23,137 bases of DNA from Gammaproteobacteria bacterium UBA3067 (GTDB lineage Bacteria > Pseudomonadota > Gammaproteobacteria > Pseudomonadales > UBA3067), in the NCBI GenBank assembly GCA_002366835.1, contig DFBZ01000114.1, positions 1-23,137 of the forward strand, written 5' to 3'. Both the position numbers and the translations under genes were made by a program. Position 1 is the stretch's first letter, and each line of letters starts with the position of its first letter. The notes beneath the pieces were generated by a model. That model saw only the letters and a program-made list of their open reading frames with translations. It made no database searches and was not told where the DNA came from. Positions 1 through 7,862 of the stretch are shown piece after piece.

Positions 1-651
1 AACAGTCCGCTTATTACCCTTAGCAGATGATGCGGCAGGTGAAAGGTTTTCCAGCAAAGCCACCACATCCGTCACCCAGGCCTCTTTCAGCAGGATGACT
101 TCCACCTCTTCGCTTTCTGCACTATCGATACGACGGATAATTTTTTCGATACGGAGAATATTCTGGCCGTGATCTGAAATAATCAATGCATTAGCCGACG
201 CCACTGCAGCAACGTGACCATATTGAGGCACCATGGGGCGAAGAATAGGCACCAGTTCCGTTGCAGAGGTGTGCTTGACATCAATCACCCGTGTCACCAT
301 TTGCTCGCCGATCTCAGCGCCTCTGGCATCGAGTTTTAAATTATCCTGTTTCGCCCCATTAGTCGGGACTATTTTCACCACATCACCTGACTCTACCGTG
401 GCATAACCATGCACATGCAAAACGGATTTAAACACTTCGTAGATTTCACCCGCCGTCATATCAGCATTGGAGATAACCGTCACTTTACCTTTTACTCGCG
501 GGTCAACTACAAAGCTCTTACCGGTAATATCTGAAATTTGCGTCACCAAGGCTCGCACATCCGCATCCCGGACATTCAAACTACCGGCCAAAAGCGGCCC
601 ACTAAAGATTAGCAAAAGGGGTAAACTGACTAAAAATAAAAAACGCTTCAT
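1..651 (-). CDS. gspD: Type II secretion secretin GspD, N-terminal part (runs off window)
   Basis: Outer-membrane secretin of the type II secretion system, the channel through which folded exoproteins leave the periplasm. Reading from the ATG at 651, the frame stays open for 217 codons to the window edge. A Sec signal peptide is clear: MKRF, a hydrophobic run, then a likely cleavage site at LLA|GSLN (about residue 22). The following segment (NVRDADVRALVTQISDITGK, then VVDPRVKGKVTV) is the N0 domain typical of GspD. An N1 domain follows (RVIDVKHTSATELVPILRP, about residues 120-180), and N2 begins near VEVILLKEAWVTDVV. The C-terminal beta-barrel lies outside the window. It follows gspC by 58 bases on the same strand, the usual gspC-gspD order. 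No strong Shine-Dalgarno was seen. Family identity is strong; other secretins such as PilQ are less likely given the gspC neighbour. Confidence 0.93.
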   Translation of the reverse strand, partial: MKRFLFLVSLPLLLIFSGPLLAGSLNVRDADVRALVTQISDITGKSFVVDPRVKGKVTVISNADMTAGEIYEVFKSVLHVHGYATVESGDVVKIVPTNGAKQDNLKLDARGAEIGEQMVTRVIDVKHTSATELVPILRPMVPQYGHVAAVASANALIISDHGQNILRIEKIIRRIDSAESEEVEVILLKEAWVTDVVALLENLSPAASSAKGNKRTV

Positions 652-709
652 GTTATTTCGACATTTATTTGTATGTTGATCGGATGTTTTGCGCCGCACT
701 AATTTCACA

Positions 710-1627
710 TCATCCCTGTGGAAGCGGATAATTAACCGTAAAACGACGTGAACCACGCTGAATAACAATTTTTGCTCTTTCAGAGGTCAATATTTCCCTT
801 AAAAGTGCATCGTCTCCCTGCAGCTCATTAACCGGGAAGTCATTAACGGAACGAACAATATCTCCCGACCTCAAGCCGATGGACTTAAGAATATCTTTGG
901 GAGCATTCCTACCGACCTTAAGGCCTGACTCTCCATCATCATTAGTTGGCTCCATCCCGGCTTCCATAAGAACAGCCGCAAACTGTTCTGCTGGATTAGC
1001 GCCATAGTCGTTTAAAATATCCTTTACCGAGGTGATTTTCCCGCTACGAATATCATTGACGATACCGCGCCTGTCAGACCCGCTTCTTCTCAAAGCTTTG
1101 TTAACGGTTCTGGGTTTTGCCGTGATGGGCGCCTTCAAACTGGACTCAGTGAATCGGAGTGTTTCATACTTGACGCCACGCTTTAAGATAACAAACTTAT
1201 TTTGTACTTCATGAAGGCTGACGCCTCCCGGCACTTTGTCACCTATTCGATAGCGTTTAACATTGCGCTTCTCTGCAATGATTGCGCTGGACTTTTCAGC
1301 ATTTGGGGCAACATACACCCCCTTAAGAACTAACTGCAAACGGGTATCGGGAGCCGTTAGCTCCACCTTTTTATTTGCGACTTTTTTCGTGGCTGTTACC
1401 ACACCAAACAAGTCCCACTCGGCAATTTCTCTGCCATAGAAGTCATCCACGGTAGCGGTTTTAGAAGATAGCAGCGGCTTAACGTGCCTGGGGATGCCGG
1501 CATCACTGCGATCATCTAGCGCCAGCCAAGTAATTTCAGCAAGCGAATAGCCAATCGCAAGCACAAAACCGGCGATCAAAATCGCCGGCACGCGCTTTAG
1601 TCCGCTGCTTATGGGATGGCTTTTCAT
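710..1627 (-). CDS. gspC: Type II secretion protein GspC
   Basis: Inner-membrane T2SS component that links the inner-membrane platform to the secretin and helps select substrates. The 305-residue product has a short cytoplasmic N-terminus and one membrane segment (AILIAGFVLAIGYSLAEITW, about residues 15-34). A periplasmic homology region follows (LVLKGVYVAPNAEKSSAIIA, then YRIGDKVPGGVSLHEV, about residues 100-150), which in the family contacts the N0 domain of GspD. A C-terminal PDZ-like domain ends the protein (GLKVGRNAPKDILKSIGLRS then GDIVRSVNDFPV, about residues 235-300). Length and domain order are normal for GspC proteins with a PDZ end. It sits between gspN (64-base gap) and gspD (58-base gap). 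Confidence 0.93.
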   Translation of the reverse strand: MKSHPISSGLKRVPAILIAGFVLAIGYSLAEITWLALDDRSDAGIPRHVKPLLSSKTATVDDFYGREIAEWDLFGVVTATKKVANKKVELTAPDTRLQLVLKGVYVAPNAEKSSAIIAEKRNVKRYRIGDKVPGGVSLHEVQNKFVILKRGVKYETLRFTESSLKAPITAKPRTVNKALRRSGSDRRGIVNDIRSGKITSVKDILNDYGANPAEQFAAVLMEAGMEPTNDDGESGLKVGRNAPKDILKSIGLRSGDIVRSVNDFPVNELQGDDALLREILTSERAKIVIQRGSRRFTVNYPLPQG

Positions 1628-1691
1628 TGTGTCAAAACACCATGTAGTTCAAAAAAAGGCCCCAGAAAATTGCTGCTTTTTGACCATCATT

Positions 1692-2444
1692 TCAATTCCA
1701 TAGCTGCTGAGATATCTCAAAAATAATGTCTTGCGCCTGGCTATTTTCCGCCCAGCGCTGACCAAGCAAATCAAAGAGCCGGCGACGGACCTGGATAAGT
1801 CCTAGCCCTTCTCCACTCAGCCGAGCAGAGATAAGCTCCTCCGCACCTGTTTCTGCGCTACTTGCAAAGGTCAGCACCAAACTTCCGTCCTCAGAGGAGA
1901 GCGAACCCACCATACTTGGCACAAATAGCTGCTTGGTATTACGCCCGTCCCTATAAGTGACCAAGCCACCTTCCCAGGCGATTCGACCGTTTGCCTCGGA
2001 AAAAGATCCCCAGGCCCAATCAACTTCCTGAACATTAATAAATACTGGATTGGTCATGCTTGCCGCCGCAGACTGCAGAGAACGATTTACCAAGTCCTCC
2101 GAGACCTTCGCCCTCGCCTCACGCAAGGCTAAACCAAAAGGGGAAATAAACACCTTAGTATCGGCACTAAATATATCCTGGTATGAGGATAAATCCAGCT
2201 CCAAGCCTAAACGCCAAAGAGACCTTAGTGATACATGCCAAGCGAGGGGGTAGCTTAAACTATCAATATGAATTTTTGTCGAGCCATCCCAGACAGAACC
2301 ATCAAGCTGAGAAACCTGTTGATTCAGCTGAGGCATATCAGCCAAATCAATAAAGTATTTCCAAGCCACACTTGCGGGTAAAGTGGCTAGAAGAAAGGCA
2401 AAGTATGCAGCGACTCCCAACAAAACATAACGCTTGCCACTCAT
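1692..2444 (-). CDS. gspN: Type II secretion protein GspN
   Basis: Accessory T2SS protein of the GspN family, an inner-membrane-anchored periplasmic protein that many systems lack and whose exact role is unsettled. The ATG at 2444 gives 250 residues starting MSGKRYVLLGVAAYFAFLL, close to the family length. An in-frame upstream ATG at 2468 would add eight polar residues (MYRGEIDA). The later start is preferred because a GGGGGGAAA purine run lies about ten bases before it and the membrane segment then begins near the N-terminus. The rest is beta-rich with family-like segments (QLDGSVWDGSTKIHI; INVQEVDWAWGSFSEANGRI). gspN stands before gspC here, whereas in many T2SS operons it is last. Confidence 0.85.
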   Translation of the reverse strand: MSGKRYVLLGVAAYFAFLLATLPASVAWKYFIDLADMPQLNQQVSQLDGSVWDGSTKIHIDSLSYPLAWHVSLRSLWRLGLELDLSSYQDIFSADTKVFISPFGLALREARAKVSEDLVNRSLQSAAASMTNPVFINVQEVDWAWGSFSEANGRIAWEGGLVTYRDGRNTKQLFVPSMVGSLSSEDGSLVLTFASSAETGAEELISARLSGEGLGLIQVRRRLFDLLGQRWAENSQAQDIIFEISQQLWN

Positions 2445-2491
2445 CGCGTCAATTTCCCCCCGATACAAACAAGCTTAGCATCAAGGGGCCT

Positions 2492-3019
2492 CTAGAAAGG
2501 AATATCATCATCAAAGCTATCGTCAAACCCACCGCTCGCTGCTTTTGCCGGCTCACTTCCAGGAGAACTCGCGCCAGCTTGTTTGGGAGCCGAAGCCTGG
2601 GAGGCGCCATGAGAGCCTTCACTTGGCGGGGCGATCTGGTCATATCCACTATAGCCATCGCCGCCTCCACTCGGGCCGCCACGACTATCCAGCATCTGCA
2701 TTTCGCTAGCAACAATTTCAGTACTGTAGCGGTCTTGCCCGGTTTGTTGATCCTGCCACTTGCGAGTTCGCAGCGACCCTTCTATATAAACCTTTGTGCC
2801 TTTTTTCAGGTATTCACCCGCAATTTCAGCCAGGCGATTGAAGAATACCACCCGGTGCCATTCTGTTCGTTCTTGTTTTTGACCACTTTGCTTGTCCGTC
2901 CATGACTCGCTCGTGGCAAGCGCTACATTTGTGACAGCGCCACCAGAGGGCAAGTACCTGGTTTCTGGATCACGCCCCAAATTCCCGATCAGGATAACTT
3001 TGTTAACTCCTCGTGCCAC
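2492..3019 (-). CDS. ssb: Single-stranded DNA-binding protein SSB
   Basis: Binds and protects single-stranded DNA during replication, recombination and repair. The 175-residue product starts at GTG (3017-3019) behind a good AGGAG site nine bases upstream. The N-terminal OB fold (about residues 1-110) shows RGVNKVILIGNLGRDPETRY, ALATSESWTDK, TEWHRVVFFNRLAEIAGEYL and KVYIEGSLRTRKWQD, as in E. coli SSB. A glycine/serine/proline-rich linker follows. The extreme C-terminus is DDSFDDDIPF, the conserved acidic tip that recruits partner proteins. ssb follows the MFS gene by 47 bases on the same strand and is not directly divergent from uvrA as it is in E. coli. I saw no LexA box next to it. Confidence 0.97.
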   Translation of the reverse strand: MARGVNKVILIGNLGRDPETRYLPSGGAVTNVALATSESWTDKQSGQKQERTEWHRVVFFNRLAEIAGEYLKKGTKVYIEGSLRTRKWQDQQTGQDRYSTEIVASEMQMLDSRGGPSGGGDGYSGYDQIAPPSEGSHGASQASAPKQAGASSPGSEPAKAASGGFDDSFDDDIPF

Positions 3020-3066
3020 TGTTCTATTCTCCTTTGTGCATGTTTTGGCTGATCACTGTACTTATT

Positions 3067-4449
3067 TTACCCCTGTTTAACCAGAGAAAATTTTTCTAAT
3101 TGCGTCACATCAAGAACGTTTTTATCCACTTTGAGATAAGCAACACCCTCCTCTTCCAGCACCACTGCTTCTTCAACACCATCAACACTCAGCAAGCCCT
3201 CAAGCAAGGTTGGTTCACCATGCCATTTTCCGCTAAAATTCTCGGGATATAGTTTTAACACATGCCCCTGCAGCAGCCGAGGCGGCTCCATCCCCCACAC
3301 CACATAAAACCAAACCAGCGTTAACAAGAGTGAGACGACAAACACCGAAGCAAAACCAGTACTGCCGGAAAGCGCACCACCTAGCAGCCCGCCAAAAAAA
3401 GCGCCCAGAAATTGCCCGCTAGAATACACTCCCATGGCACTGCCCTTGTCTCCAGCCGGTGCCAACCTACTCACCAAAGAAGGTAGGAGCGCCTCTAATA
3501 AGTTGAAGGAGAAAAAGAACAAAAACAGTGCGAACACTACACTGTCCAAGTCCCGGTGGCCCGTGGCCAAAGAGAATAAGCCCACAGACATAATAGCAAT
3601 CGCCAGCAGAAAAACCTCTTTCACCCTTGCCTTCTTTTCCGCCAAAATCATCAAGGGCAACATTGCCAGAAAAGAGAGCCCTATCGTCGACAGATAGATC
3701 CGCCCATGCTCTCCGCTCTCTAGCCCTCCATACTGCTTAAGGATGAGGGGGAGCACAACAAAACAGGCGGTTAGAATAAAATGAAGTAAAAAAATGCTAA
3801 GGTTCAAGGGTCGCAGTGCTTCGTTAGCAAATACCTCTTTGAGCCGTCCGAGAACAGGCAAGGCGTCACTTCTTCTGCCCAGGCTTTTTGGTGTAGGCAC
3901 CAGAAAATAACACACTAATATTCCACCCAGCGCGAGCACCGCGGTGAGCCAAAACAAACCACTTAAACCCACCCAACCCACCAAGCTCGGACCAAGGATC
4001 ATAGCCAACATAAATGACAGGCCAATACTCATTCCAATGGCCGCCATGGCTTTGGTACGGTTTTCTTCCTGAGTAAGGTCAGACAACAAAGCGGTTGTCG
4101 CTGCCGCAATTGCGCCACTGCCTTGCAGCGCCCTTCCAGCTATCACACCATATATAGACTCACTCAACGCTGCTACCAAACCACCCAGGGCAAACAAAAC
4201 CAAACCCGAATATATAAGTGGCTTTCGCCCCCAACGATCAGACAACAAACCAAAGGGTATTTGGAACAGCGCCTGAGTCAGCCCATAAATACCCACTGCC
4301 AAACCAATCAGAAAAGGAGTGACCTGTCGATACTCGTCTTCGGCATAAAGGCTAAACACCGGCAGCAACATAAACAAACCCAACATACGAAAGGAATAAA
4401 TGCTTGCCAAGGCCCCGGTGGCCCGTTTCTCTTGTGGGCTAAAATTCAC
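3067..4449 (-). CDS. YajR-like MFS transporter with C-terminal ferredoxin-like domain
   Basis: Inner-membrane major facilitator superfamily transporter; the substrate cannot be read from the sequence. The 460-residue product starts at GTG (4447-4449) with an AGGGG-like site upstream. About twelve hydrophobic segments fill residues 15-390. The MFS motif A is intact at residues 67-76 (GLLSDRWGRK). After the last helix comes a soluble tail of about 65 residues (from PENFSGKWHG to the end) with segments such as LLEGLLSVDGVEEAVVLEEE and GVAYLKVDK. This pattern matches the small alpha/beta YAM domain of E. coli YajR, and total length agrees (E. coli YajR is about 454). A homologue lies next to ssb and uvrA in Pseudomonas, as I recall it. 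Drug efflux is often assigned to this family but is not shown here. Confidence 0.88.
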   Translation of the reverse strand: MNFSPQEKRATGALASIYSFRMLGLFMLLPVFSLYAEDEYRQVTPFLIGLAVGIYGLTQALFQIPFGLLSDRWGRKPLIYSGLVLFALGGLVAALSESIYGVIAGRALQGSGAIAAATTALLSDLTQEENRTKAMAAIGMSIGLSFMLAMILGPSLVGWVGLSGLFWLTAVLALGGILVCYFLVPTPKSLGRRSDALPVLGRLKEVFANEALRPLNLSIFLLHFILTACFVVLPLILKQYGGLESGEHGRIYLSTIGLSFLAMLPLMILAEKKARVKEVFLLAIAIMSVGLFSLATGHRDLDSVVFALFLFFFSFNLLEALLPSLVSRLAPAGDKGSAMGVYSSGQFLGAFFGGLLGGALSGSTGFASVFVVSLLLTLVWFYVVWGMEPPRLLQGHVLKLYPENFSGKWHGEPTLLEGLLSVDGVEEAVVLEEEGVAYLKVDKNVLDVTQLEKFSLVKQG

Positions 4450-4775
4450 TATTTACAACACCCCTATTAATGAAGCCGTGTATTTTATCAAACCCGCCGA
4501 GGTAGGCATACGCCAAACCCCGATAAACCTAAGACAGCTCTGATTAATTTCGAAAGACACAGGAAACCTGCCTCGTAAAACACACTGGAATTGTATTTAA
4601 AATACCCATATTTGAGGCGTAGATTGCACCTACACCTAATACGCTGCGCGGGCCCGCAAGTATGAATCCATAGACGGAGCCGGCAGAGCTAAGCCGCAAA
4701 CAAACGCAAAGAGCAACGTATGAAGCAATTACCGAGAGGCGGCCGAGCATATTGGCTGCGAGGAACGTGGGCATC

Positions 4776-4844
4776 AATTATCCTAGAAGCTCCTACTCTC
4801 GGTGTGTAGAATTTCGCACTCCAATTGCGGCCTCTAGGATTATT
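4776..4844. repeat. Imperfect inverted repeat, 14-base arms
   Basis: The left arm AATTATCCTAGAAG (4776-4789) and the right arm CCTCTAGGATTATT (4831-4844) are reverse complements at 12 of 14 positions, with 41 bases between them. The pair lies about 45 bases upstream of the uvrA -10 hexamer. It could be a protein-binding pair, the ends of a small decayed element, or chance. No target-site duplication was identified. Confidence 0.45.
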
Positions 4845-4863
4845 CAGAGATACTCTGACTTAA

Positions 4864-4893
4864 AGCTCACAAAGCGCGCGCATCAGGTATAAT
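4864..4893 (+). promoter_or_regulatory. Candidate uvrA promoter
   Basis: TATAAT at 4888-4893 is a perfect sigma-70 -10 hexamer. At the expected distance (4864-4869) only AGCTCA is present, a poor -35, so activity may need an activator or an upstream element. Transcription would start near 4900, giving a leader of about 45 bases before uvrA. CTG-N10-CAC at 4855-4870 faintly resembles a LexA box but misses the conserved half-site. Confidence 0.45.
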
Positions 4894-4927
4894 AGTCGGC
4901 TTGCTTTACCTCCTCCCTCCCTGGCAT

Positions 4928-4954
4928 ATGAGCACCCAGTATTACAATGAATAA
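4928..4954 (+). other. Eight-codon upstream frame overlapping the uvrA start
   Basis: ATG at 4928 opens a frame MSTQYYNE that ends with TAA at 4952-4954, overlapping the uvrA ATG at 4947-4949. The bases before it are pyrimidine-rich with no Shine-Dalgarno, so translation is doubtful. If used, it could couple to uvrA initiation, which itself has only a weak ribosome binding site. It is probably incidental. Confidence 0.2.
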
Positions 4955-7766
4955 AATACAGGTTCGCGGCGCACGCACCCATAACCTCAAGAACATCAAC
5001 TTAGACATCCCCAGAGAGAAACTGGTGGTTGTCACCGGGCTATCCGGCTCAGGCAAGTCATCACTGGCCTTCGACACCCTCTATGCAGAAGGACAGCGTC
5101 GTTATGTGGAGTCTCTTTCCACCTATGCCAGGCAATTTCTTTCTCTCATGGAAAAGCCCGACATAGACCACATCGAAGGCTTGTCGCCCGCCATTTCCAT
5201 TGAGCAAAAATCCACATCCCATAACCCACGCTCCACTGTTGGCACCATCACGGAGATATATGATTATCTGCGCCTGCTCTACGCGCGCGCAGGCACACCC
5301 TCCTGCCCTGATCATGGTGAAAACCTCGAAGCACAAACCATTAGCCAGATGGTTGATCAAATCATGAACATGCCTGAAGGCCAGGCCATTATGCTGCTCG
5401 CGCCCATTATCAAAGATCGAAAGGGAGAGCATCTTCATGTTTTCGATGAGTTACGAAGTGAAGGTTATATTCGTGCTCGCATAGACGGCATCATTACGGA
5501 CCTTGAACATCCGCCAAAACTCGATAAAAATAAAAAACACTCCATCGAAGCCGTCATCGATCGCCTCAAGGTTCGCGAAAACATACAAACCCGTCTGGCA
5601 GAATCACTGGAGACTGCGCTTAACCTTGCAGATGGCACGGTGATAGTCAGCGCAATGGACGAAGCTTTTAACGATGCCATATTTTCTTCGCGTTACGCTT
5701 GCCCAATCTGCGGTTATTGCCTACCAGAACTGGAACCCCGGCTTTTCTCCTTTAACAACCCGGCCGGTGCTTGTGGTGACTGCGACGGTCTTGGGGTGCG
5801 TCGTTTCTTCGATCCATTAAAGCTCGTCACATCCCAAGAACTCAGCCTGGCAGAAGGCGCCATTCGCGGCTGGGATCGGCGAAACAATTACTATTTTGCA
5901 ATGCTTCGCAGTCTCGCCAAACATTACGATTTCGAACTGGACACGGCGTACAAAAACCTACCAGAAAAAATCAAAAATACTCTGCTTCACGGCAGCGGCC
6001 GAACGAAAATAGATTTTGAATACGAAGGTGCGCACGGGCATCACGTTGTTCGCACCCACACATTCGAAGGCATCATCCCGAACTTAGAACGCCGCCATAA
6101 GGAAACGGAATCGGACACAGTCAGAGAAGAGCTTAACAAATACCTGAATATATCAGTTTGCCCTACCTGTAGCGGCTCTCGCCTCAACCTGGCAGCGCGC
6201 CATGTGTTCATCCAGGAACAGTCTCTACCAGAGGTGACAAGTCTTTCCATCGGCCGGGCCCATCAGCACTTCAGCGAGCTCACACTGAGTGGGCACAAGG
6301 GCGTGATCGCGGAAAAAATTCTCAAAGAAATCCGTGATCGCCTGAACTTTCTCGTTAATGTCGGCCTCGACTACCTGACCCTGAGCCGCAACGCCGACTC
6401 CTTGTCCGGCGGCGAAGCACAACGCATTCGCCTGGCGAGCCAAATCGGAGCAGGCCTTGTTGGTGTTATGTATATACTAGACGAGCCCTCCATTGGGCTA
6501 CATCAGCGCGACAACACCCGCTTGCTTAACACGCTCGTTCACTTACGCGACCTAGGCAACTCTGTCATCGTGGTAGAACATGACGAAGAAGCCATAAGGC
6601 TCGCCGATCATGTAATCGACATCGGCCCCGGCGCGGGCGTTCACGGAGGGGAAATCGTTGCCTCCGGCAGCTGTGACGATCTTGCGAATAACCCCGAGTC
6701 CATTACCGGCGCATACCTGAGCGGCAAACGCAGCATTCATATACCGGAAAACACCACGCCGCCCAACTGGGAAAAAACATTAAACATCCTTGGCGCACAC
6801 GGGAACAACCTTAAAAACGTAAACCTTTCCATTCCCTTAGGCTTGCTCACCTGTATCACGGGCGTGTCCGGCTCTGGGAAATCCACGCTCATCAACCAAA
6901 CTTTATACCCGATTTCTGCTACCGAGCTAAACGGCGCCACGACACTTAATATCGCCGCCCATGAAAAAGTGGAAGGATTGGAAAACCTCGACAAAGTGGT
7001 CAACATTGACCAAAGCCCCATCGGCCGCACCCCTCGCTCAAATCCAGCCACCTACACAGGGCTTTTTACTCCGATACGTGAATTATTTGCCGGCACGCAA
7101 GAAGCGCGCTCACGGGGATATAAGCCCGGCCGATTTAGCTTTAACGTCAAGGGTGGACGCTGCGAAGCCTGTCAGGGGGATGGAGTCGTCAAGGTCGAAA
7201 TGCACTTTCTTCCAGACGTGTATGTAAACTGCGATGTATGTAACGGGAAACGATACAACCGAGAGTCTTTAGAAGTTCGTTACAAAAGTAAAAATATCCA
7301 CGAAGTACTTGACCTAACGGTTGAGGAGGCCAGGGAGTTTTTTGATGCTGTGCCCGCGCTAGCCAGAAAACTTCAGGCCCTTATCGACGTGGGCCTGTCT
7401 TATATTCATCTTGGCCAAGCAGCGACCACGCTGTCTGGAGGAGAAGCGCAGCGAGTTAAGCTGGCGCGAGAGCTATCCAAACGTGATACCGGTAAAACCC
7501 TCTACATCCTCGACGAACCCACCACCGGGCTGCATTTCCACGATATTGAGCAGCTCCTTCACGTCCTGCATCGTCTGCGCGACCATGGCAACACAGTCGT
7601 GGTTATCGAGCACAACCTGGACGTGGTAAAAACTGCTGACTGGACTATCGACCTGGGCCCAGAAGGAGGAGATGGAGGAGGGGAAATTATTGCCACCGGC
7701 ACACCTAGAGAGCTAGCCCAGTGCGAGAACTCCCATACCGGGCAATACCTTAAACCTTTCTTCTAA
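4947..7766 (+). CDS. uvrA: Excinuclease ABC subunit A (UvrA)
   Basis: DNA-damage recognition ATPase of nucleotide excision repair, which loads UvrB at lesions. The 939 residues match the E. coli length (940). It has two ABC ATPase modules: Walker A at residues 31-39 (GLSGSGKSS) and 639-647 (GVSGSGKST), and signature motifs LSGGEAQR at about 486 and 829, each followed by an ILDEP Walker B. Zinc-binding cysteine pairs are present at C252/C255 with C276/C279, and at C739/C742 with C762/C765. The start gives MNKIQVRGARTHNLKNI, aligned with the E. coli N-terminus. It is the only confident plus-strand gene in the window, divergent from the MFS-ssb run and convergent with the aminotransferase. In E. 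coli uvrA is under LexA control; no clear LexA site is visible here. Confidence 0.99.
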   Translation: MNKIQVRGARTHNLKNINLDIPREKLVVVTGLSGSGKSSLAFDTLYAEGQRRYVESLSTYARQFLSLMEKPDIDHIEGLSPAISIEQKSTSHNPRSTVGTITEIYDYLRLLYARAGTPSCPDHGENLEAQTISQMVDQIMNMPEGQAIMLLAPIIKDRKGEHLHVFDELRSEGYIRARIDGIITDLEHPPKLDKNKKHSIEAVIDRLKVRENIQTRLAESLETALNLADGTVIVSAMDEAFNDAIFSSRYACPICGYCLPELEPRLFSFNNPAGACGDCDGLGVRRFFDPLKLVTSQELSLAEGAIRGWDRRNNYYFAMLRSLAKHYDFELDTAYKNLPEKIKNTLLHGSGRTKIDFEYEGAHGHHVVRTHTFEGIIPNLERRHKETESDTVREELNKYLNISVCPTCSGSRLNLAARHVFIQEQSLPEVTSLSIGRAHQHFSELTLSGHKGVIAEKILKEIRDRLNFLVNVGLDYLTLSRNADSLSGGEAQRIRLASQIGAGLVGVMYILDEPSIGLHQRDNTRLLNTLVHLRDLGNSVIVVEHDEEAIRLADHVIDIGPGAGVHGGEIVASGSCDDLANNPESITGAYLSGKRSIHIPENTTPPNWEKTLNILGAHGNNLKNVNLSIPLGLLTCITGVSGSGKSTLINQTLYPISATELNGATTLNIAAHEKVEGLENLDKVVNIDQSPIGRTPRSNPATYTGLFTPIRELFAGTQEARSRGYKPGRFSFNVKGGRCEACQGDGVVKVEMHFLPDVYVNCDVCNGKRYNRESLEVRYKSKNIHEVLDLTVEEAREFFDAVPALARKLQALIDVGLSYIHLGQAATTLSGGEAQRVKLARELSKRDTGKTLYILDEPTTGLHFHDIEQLLHVLHRLRDHGNTVVVIEHNLDVVKTADWTIDLGPEGGDGGGEIIATGTPRELAQCENSHTGQYLKPFF

Positions 7767-7776
7767 ACGCTATAGA

Positions 7777-7809
7777 GGCCACTTAAGTTTGTTTATCACT
7801 TAAGTAGCC
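7777..7809. terminator. Hairpin between convergent uvrA and aminotransferase genes
   Basis: GGCCACTTAAGT (7777-7788) and ACTTAAGTAGCC (7798-7809) form a 12-base-pair stem with one mismatch and a nine-base loop. Each arm contains the self-complementary octamer ACTTAAGT. It lies just past the uvrA stop at 7766 and before the aminotransferase stop at 7863, where a bidirectional terminator is expected. Neither side has a T-run, so it may act as a 3'-end stabiliser or with Rho instead of as a classical intrinsic terminator. Confidence 0.45.
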
Positions 7810-7862
7810 CAGCTCCTCTCACGCCAAAAGCGATTCGATAAGGAAGAATATACCAAGACGCC

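Larger units (their letters stand above)
4450..4946. other. 497-base gap between the divergent MFS gene and uvrA
   Basis: No convincing gene is seen here. It should hold the start signals for the MFS gene (minus) and uvrA (plus). A 77-codon minus-strand open frame (4544-4777) has no recognisable domain and no good start signal, so I do not call it a gene. The stretch 4776-4844 contains an imperfect inverted repeat, and a perfect -10 hexamer lies at 4888-4893 (both listed separately). The block from about 4600 to 4780 is richer in G and C than the edges and resembles nothing I recognise; it could be a decayed gene or a non-coding RNA. Confidence 0.6.

Noticed and set aside
2372..2905. 177-codon plus-strand frame opposite ssb and gspN
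   Set aside because: Antisense to two well-supported genes, with no recognisable domain; an artefact of the GC-rich ssb linker.
4464..4491. Promoter-like TTGATA-16-TAATAG before the MFS gene (minus strand)
   Set aside because: Transcription would start only about eight bases before the GTG and would exclude its ribosome binding site, so it is unlikely to be the true promoter.
4544..4777. 77-codon minus-strand open frame in the MFS-uvrA gap
   Set aside because: No recognisable domain, no good ribosome binding site, and a composition unlike neighbouring genes. Its start falls inside the inverted repeat arm.
4855..4870. Possible LexA box before uvrA
   Set aside because: CTGA...TCAC lacks both conserved CTGT and ACAG half-sites.
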